A stretch of DNA of 8,078 nucleotides from CAYGFH01 sp964356315 (GTDB lineage: Bacteria > Patescibacteriota > Microgenomatia > UBA10105 > UBA927). A program made the translations under genes and the position numbers. The notes beneath the pieces are model-generated. The model searched no databases. It saw nothing but the letters and a program-made list of their open reading frames with translations, and was not told the origin of the DNA. The stretch lies in assembly GCA_964356315.1 (NCBI GenBank), contig CAYHHA010000055.1, forward strand, positions 1 through 8,078, given 5' to 3'. Below, piece by piece: positions 6,394 through 8,078 of this stretch (its first letter is position 1; every line of letters begins with the position of its first letter).

Positions 6394-6981
6394 TTATTTC
6401 TTAGGTGGCTTCTTCTTATTGTTATCATTATTCAATTTCGTATCATTGTCGTCTTTAGGAGGTTTCTTCCCCCCGGTTGACGATGGTTTTTTCTTGTTCT
6501 TATTTTCAGCTTCAGTCAATTTTTTCCTTATAAATGGCGCTGCAATACGGGCAAATTCAACTTTTACTTCTTCATGGGTCATATCTGGATAGAGCGCGGA
6601 AAATATGCGTGTAACTTCAGGTGTTACAGATGATTTCTTTTTTGATGGTGCTTCTTCTTTTTTATATCGAATTCGTGTTAAAAGTTCTTTGGCTTTATTG
6701 ATATTTATATCATCGGTTTTTGTCCTGGTTTTTTGAAATGAATATATTCTATTGAGACCGTATTCAAGTCGAACATAATCTTCGATGGAAAATTTTTTCT
6801 CGTTCTTATCTATAAAAACTATTAAACTATCCAGAAGCTGGGCAAATATTTTGTTGTCGTCTAGTGCATGCTTTCTGGCTGAAGCCAGGGATACAATAAC
6901 CGCAACCAAATTGTCTTGGTGCATCTGTTCATAAGCTAAGTCCGCCCACCCTTTCTTTAATTTATTGGGTGAAATTTTCAT
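6394..6981 (-). CDS. Unknown helical protein with lysine-rich disordered tail
   Basis: This is a 195-residue protein when started at ATG 6981. Residues 1-110 are mostly helical in character (WADLAYEQMHQDNLVAVIVSLASARKHA, with alternating hydrophobics, recalling TPR-like repeats). A shorter conserved-looking segment is SSVTPEVTRIFSALYPDMTHEEV (about 117-139). From about residue 154 the chain is a low-complexity K/P/N/D tail ending NNDNNKKKPPKK, probably disordered and possibly able to bind nucleic acid or another polyanion. The coding frame clearly continues upstream of 6981 for another 44 codons, so the annotated start is provisional. No family recognised. It forms a probable two-gene operon with the gene at 5764-6357. 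Confidence 0.75.
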   Translation of the reverse strand: MKISPNKLKKGWADLAYEQMHQDNLVAVIVSLASARKHALDDNKIFAQLLDSLIVFIDKNEKKFSIEDYVRLEYGLNRIYSFQKTRTKTDDININKAKELLTRIRYKKEEAPSKKKSSVTPEVTRIFSALYPDMTHEEVKVEFARIAAPFIRKKLTEAENKNKKKPSSTGGKKPPKDDNDTKLNNDNNKKKPPKK

Positions 6982-7131
6982 GCTCTCGATAGAAAGAAGT
7001 AGATCTTCGACTTTATCCCAACTCCCCTTTTTTATGAGGTTATTGATTTGTTGTTCAATTTCTTTTTTCGAAGCTGTCTTTGCTTTATGCTCTATTTTAA
7101 CCCTACTCTCTCTTCAATTGATATTTTGCAT
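6982..7131 (-). pseudogene. In-frame 5' extension of the lysine-rich protein gene, interrupted by TGA
   Basis: Upstream of ATG 6981 the same frame reads a plausible protein (ASKKEIEQQINNLIKKGSW, then DKVEDLLLSIES) back to 7113. There it meets a TGA at 7116-7114, and five codons further up an ATG at 7131-7129 (MQNIN). No ATG, GTG or TTG lies between the TGA and 6981. The original gene may therefore have begun at 7131 and acquired a nonsense change. Other options are a sequencing error or use of a rare start such as ATT at 7059-7057. Confidence 0.45.
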
Positions 7132-7219
7132 ATAATAAAGAAATAATTAACAAAATACAGAACCGTCGTCTCTCAATATACGATTGCACTTATGACTAAA
7201 TTTACCTACCGTCTAAGTG

Positions 7220-7260
7220 GTCGGACAGAGATGGTTTCTCCGTCCGGCTTTTATTTTTTT
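7220..7260 (+). terminator. Terminator-like hairpin in the leader
   Basis: The arms GTCGGACAGAGA (7220-7231) and TCTCCGTCCGGC (7237-7248) form a 12-bp stem with one G-U pair and one A-C mismatch, closed by TGGTT. It is followed by TTTTATTTTTTT. It points along the plus strand, but no plus-strand gene lies between it and the divergent minus operon. It therefore either ends a short untranslated RNA or acts as an attenuator for the gene at 7317. Confidence 0.7.
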
Positions 7261-7264
7261 AAGC

Positions 7265-7289
7265 CCCGGTAAGCAATGCCCGGGTTTTT
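7265..7289 (+). terminator. Second terminator-like hairpin in the leader
   Basis: CCCGG (7265-7269) pairs with CCGGG (7280-7284) across a 10-base loop and is followed by five T residues. It is short but GC-only, and follows the first hairpin by only a few bases. Together they would strongly reduce read-through into the gene at 7317 unless transcription starts after 7290. Confidence 0.5.
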
Positions 7290-7316
7290 ATTCACACTAC
7301 TATATAGGAGTTTACC

Positions 7317-7655
7317 ATGGCTAAGGCTAACGCTGTAAAGAAAAAAGGTCCTGTGACCTACCGGGTTATTTTAGTGGCAAAGCATAAGCACCTTAAATAT
7401 ATATTTGCACCGTTAAAAGGAGACCACAAGACCGTGTCTGAAGCATTAAAAGCTGCCGGTAAAAGTGTGGCTAAGGATATTGCAGTAGCTGAGAAGTATG
7501 TAAAGCGAAATAATATTGATGGTCCATATGTTGTAGAAATACAAGATTCTAATAATAAAGGTATTTGTCATATTGAATTCTTTGTAAAGAAGGGCCCATT
7601 CGATTGGAAGATGACTAAGGATGATTTGTACAAAGCAGAGAATTGGAATAGATAG
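7317..7655 (+). CDS. Small basic protein of unknown function
   Basis: This is a 112-residue lysine-rich protein with no signal peptide or membrane segment. The start is well supported by AGGAG at 7306-7310, six bases before the ATG, the best ribosome site in the right part of the window. After a basic N-terminus (MAKANAVKKKGPVTYRVILV) it alternates short beta-like strands and a helix (TVSEALKAAGKSVAKDIAVAEKYV). It ends with acidic and aromatic residues (DDLYKAENWNR). I do not recognise it. A TATATA stretch at 7301-7306 just before the ribosome site could be part of a promoter. The next gene begins one base after its stop, so the two are translationally coupled. Its size, strong ribosome site and packing would suit a phage or mobile-element gene, but no hallmark is present. 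Confidence 0.82.
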   Translation: MAKANAVKKKGPVTYRVILVAKHKHLKYIFAPLKGDHKTVSEALKAAGKSVAKDIAVAEKYVKRNNIDGPYVVEIQDSNNKGICHIEFFVKKGPFDWKMTKDDLYKAENWNR

Positions 7656-7656
7656 C

Positions 7657-7947
7657 ATGGCTGACATATTGCAGTTCCCAAAGTACGGCAATACAGGTTT
7701 TCCAGACGATATGATGGCTAAGATGATAATGTATATCAACAAGAAATTTGAGACAGATAGACTTGTTGGTAATTACTTTTCAAAAAATGACCCGGCAAAG
7801 ACGGACATGGCAGAACAGGCAGGTGTTCCAAATACTTTAATAGCTGCCGGTCTATTTGAAGCTGCCATGGACTTCTTGGCTACTCAGCCGGGGTACAAAA
7901 AGACTACACTAAGTGAAACAGACTACACTCTGCAGAGGATAAAATAA
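7657..7947 (+). CDS. Small protein of unknown function coupled to the preceding gene
   Basis: This is a 96-residue protein starting MADILQFPKYGN. An upstream in-frame ATG at 7621 lies inside the previous gene. ATG 7657 is preferred because it sits one base after the TAG of that gene, with a weak GGAA upstream, a normal coupled arrangement. The body is helical (FPDDMMAKMIMYINKKFETD; TLIAAGLFEAAMDFLATQPG) with no signal peptide and no recognised domain. The pair 7317/7657 probably encodes two proteins that act together. Confidence 0.78.
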   Translation: MADILQFPKYGNTGFPDDMMAKMIMYINKKFETDRLVGNYFSKNDPAKTDMAEQAGVPNTLIAAGLFEAAMDFLATQPGYKKTTLSETDYTLQRIK

Positions 7948-8078
7948 AAAACGACCAAAACGCAGTAGGCCCCTAAATATTTTCCAAATAAATATTCTAG
8001 AAAACGCGGTGCCTACCAGGATCTCCGATGTCGATCTGGCTACACCGAGAGGCTCAGGCGGGGTCAGTGTCTAGGTAA
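7948..8078 (+). other. Structured tail with no assigned gene
   Basis: Several pairings can be drawn. GTAGGC (7965-7970) pairs with GCCTAC (8011-8016). CTAAATATTT pairs with AAATATT-C-TAG inside that. CCAG(G)ATC at 8016-8023 pairs with GATCTGG at 8033-8039. AAAACGC-GT recurs at 7957 and 8001. A plus frame is open from 7943 to a TAG at 8072-8074 but has only a GTG (8009) as a possible start. A 16-residue frame (ATG 8028, AGGA upstream) ends exactly at the window edge. Base composition shifts to GC-rich after about 8003. It could be a structured RNA or the beginning of another unit. Confidence 0.3.

Noticed and set aside
6982..7131. Reassignment of TGA to an amino acid
   Set aside because: Only one in-frame TGA was found there, and the long left gene contains none, which would be unlikely if TGA were a regular sense codon.
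7192..7272. 26-residue peptide frame starting ATG at 7192
   Set aside because: No ribosome site, and it runs through both the terminator stem and the T tract, which explains its phenylalanine-rich end.
1..8078. CRISPR array, tRNA, rRNA, diversity-generating retroelement
   Set aside because: No regularly spaced repeats, no cloverleaf or rRNA core sequence and no reverse transcriptase motif were found. The repeats in 1-1313 are protein blade repeats of varying sequence.

Overview
The window looks like an accessory region of a bacterium in the Bacteroidota/Ignavibacteria-type (FCB) lineage. The best evidence is the truncated secreted protein at the left edge. It has a signal peptide, repeated FAGT..G(V/I)(F/Y)LSTNNG blades, and a tail containing QNYPNPFNPST. 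That tail is the hallmark of type IX secretion C-terminal sorting domains, common in Ignavibacteria and related phyla. All complete genes stop with TAA or TAG, and nothing contradicts the standard code.

Layout: (1) 1-1313, minus strand: a secreted beta-propeller-like protein cut by the window edge. (2) 1314-1799: no convincing gene, but a strong plus-strand terminator (1668-1698) and a second inverted repeat. (3) 1800-2087, plus: a small helix-turn-helix protein with no good start, perhaps 5'-truncated. (4) 4547 down to 2084, minus: a tight four-gene block. It holds mobile mystery protein A (HTH regulator), mobile mystery protein B (Fic domain), a protein resembling the Nmad3 nucleotide-modification-associated family, and an abutting conserved partner of unknown function. 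(5) 4548-4792: an intergenic region dense in regulatory structure. It has a near-consensus sigma-70 promoter for the minus operon and five related AGT-n-TATAT-n-CT sites. Two of these are the centres of perfect 30-bp and 32-bp palindromes. (6) 4793-5692, plus: an AbiEi-like antitoxin/transcriptional regulator with no AbiEii toxin gene beside it. (7) 6357 down to 5764 and about 6981 (perhaps once 7131) down to 6394, minus: two genes of unknown function, the upstream one with a lysine-rich tail and an interrupted in-frame 5' extension. (8) 7192-8078, plus: a leader with two terminator-like hairpins, two coupled small genes of unknown function, and a structured tail.

The most interesting unit is 2084-5692. 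A mobile-element-associated HTH/Fic pair appears to drive two further genes linked to nucleotide modification or defence. It faces an AbiEi-like regulator across one intergenic region whose five sites look like a single operator family. This suggests joint autoregulation of a mobile toxin-antitoxin-like or defence cassette. The motif families were recognised by eye; the system-level reading is inference.
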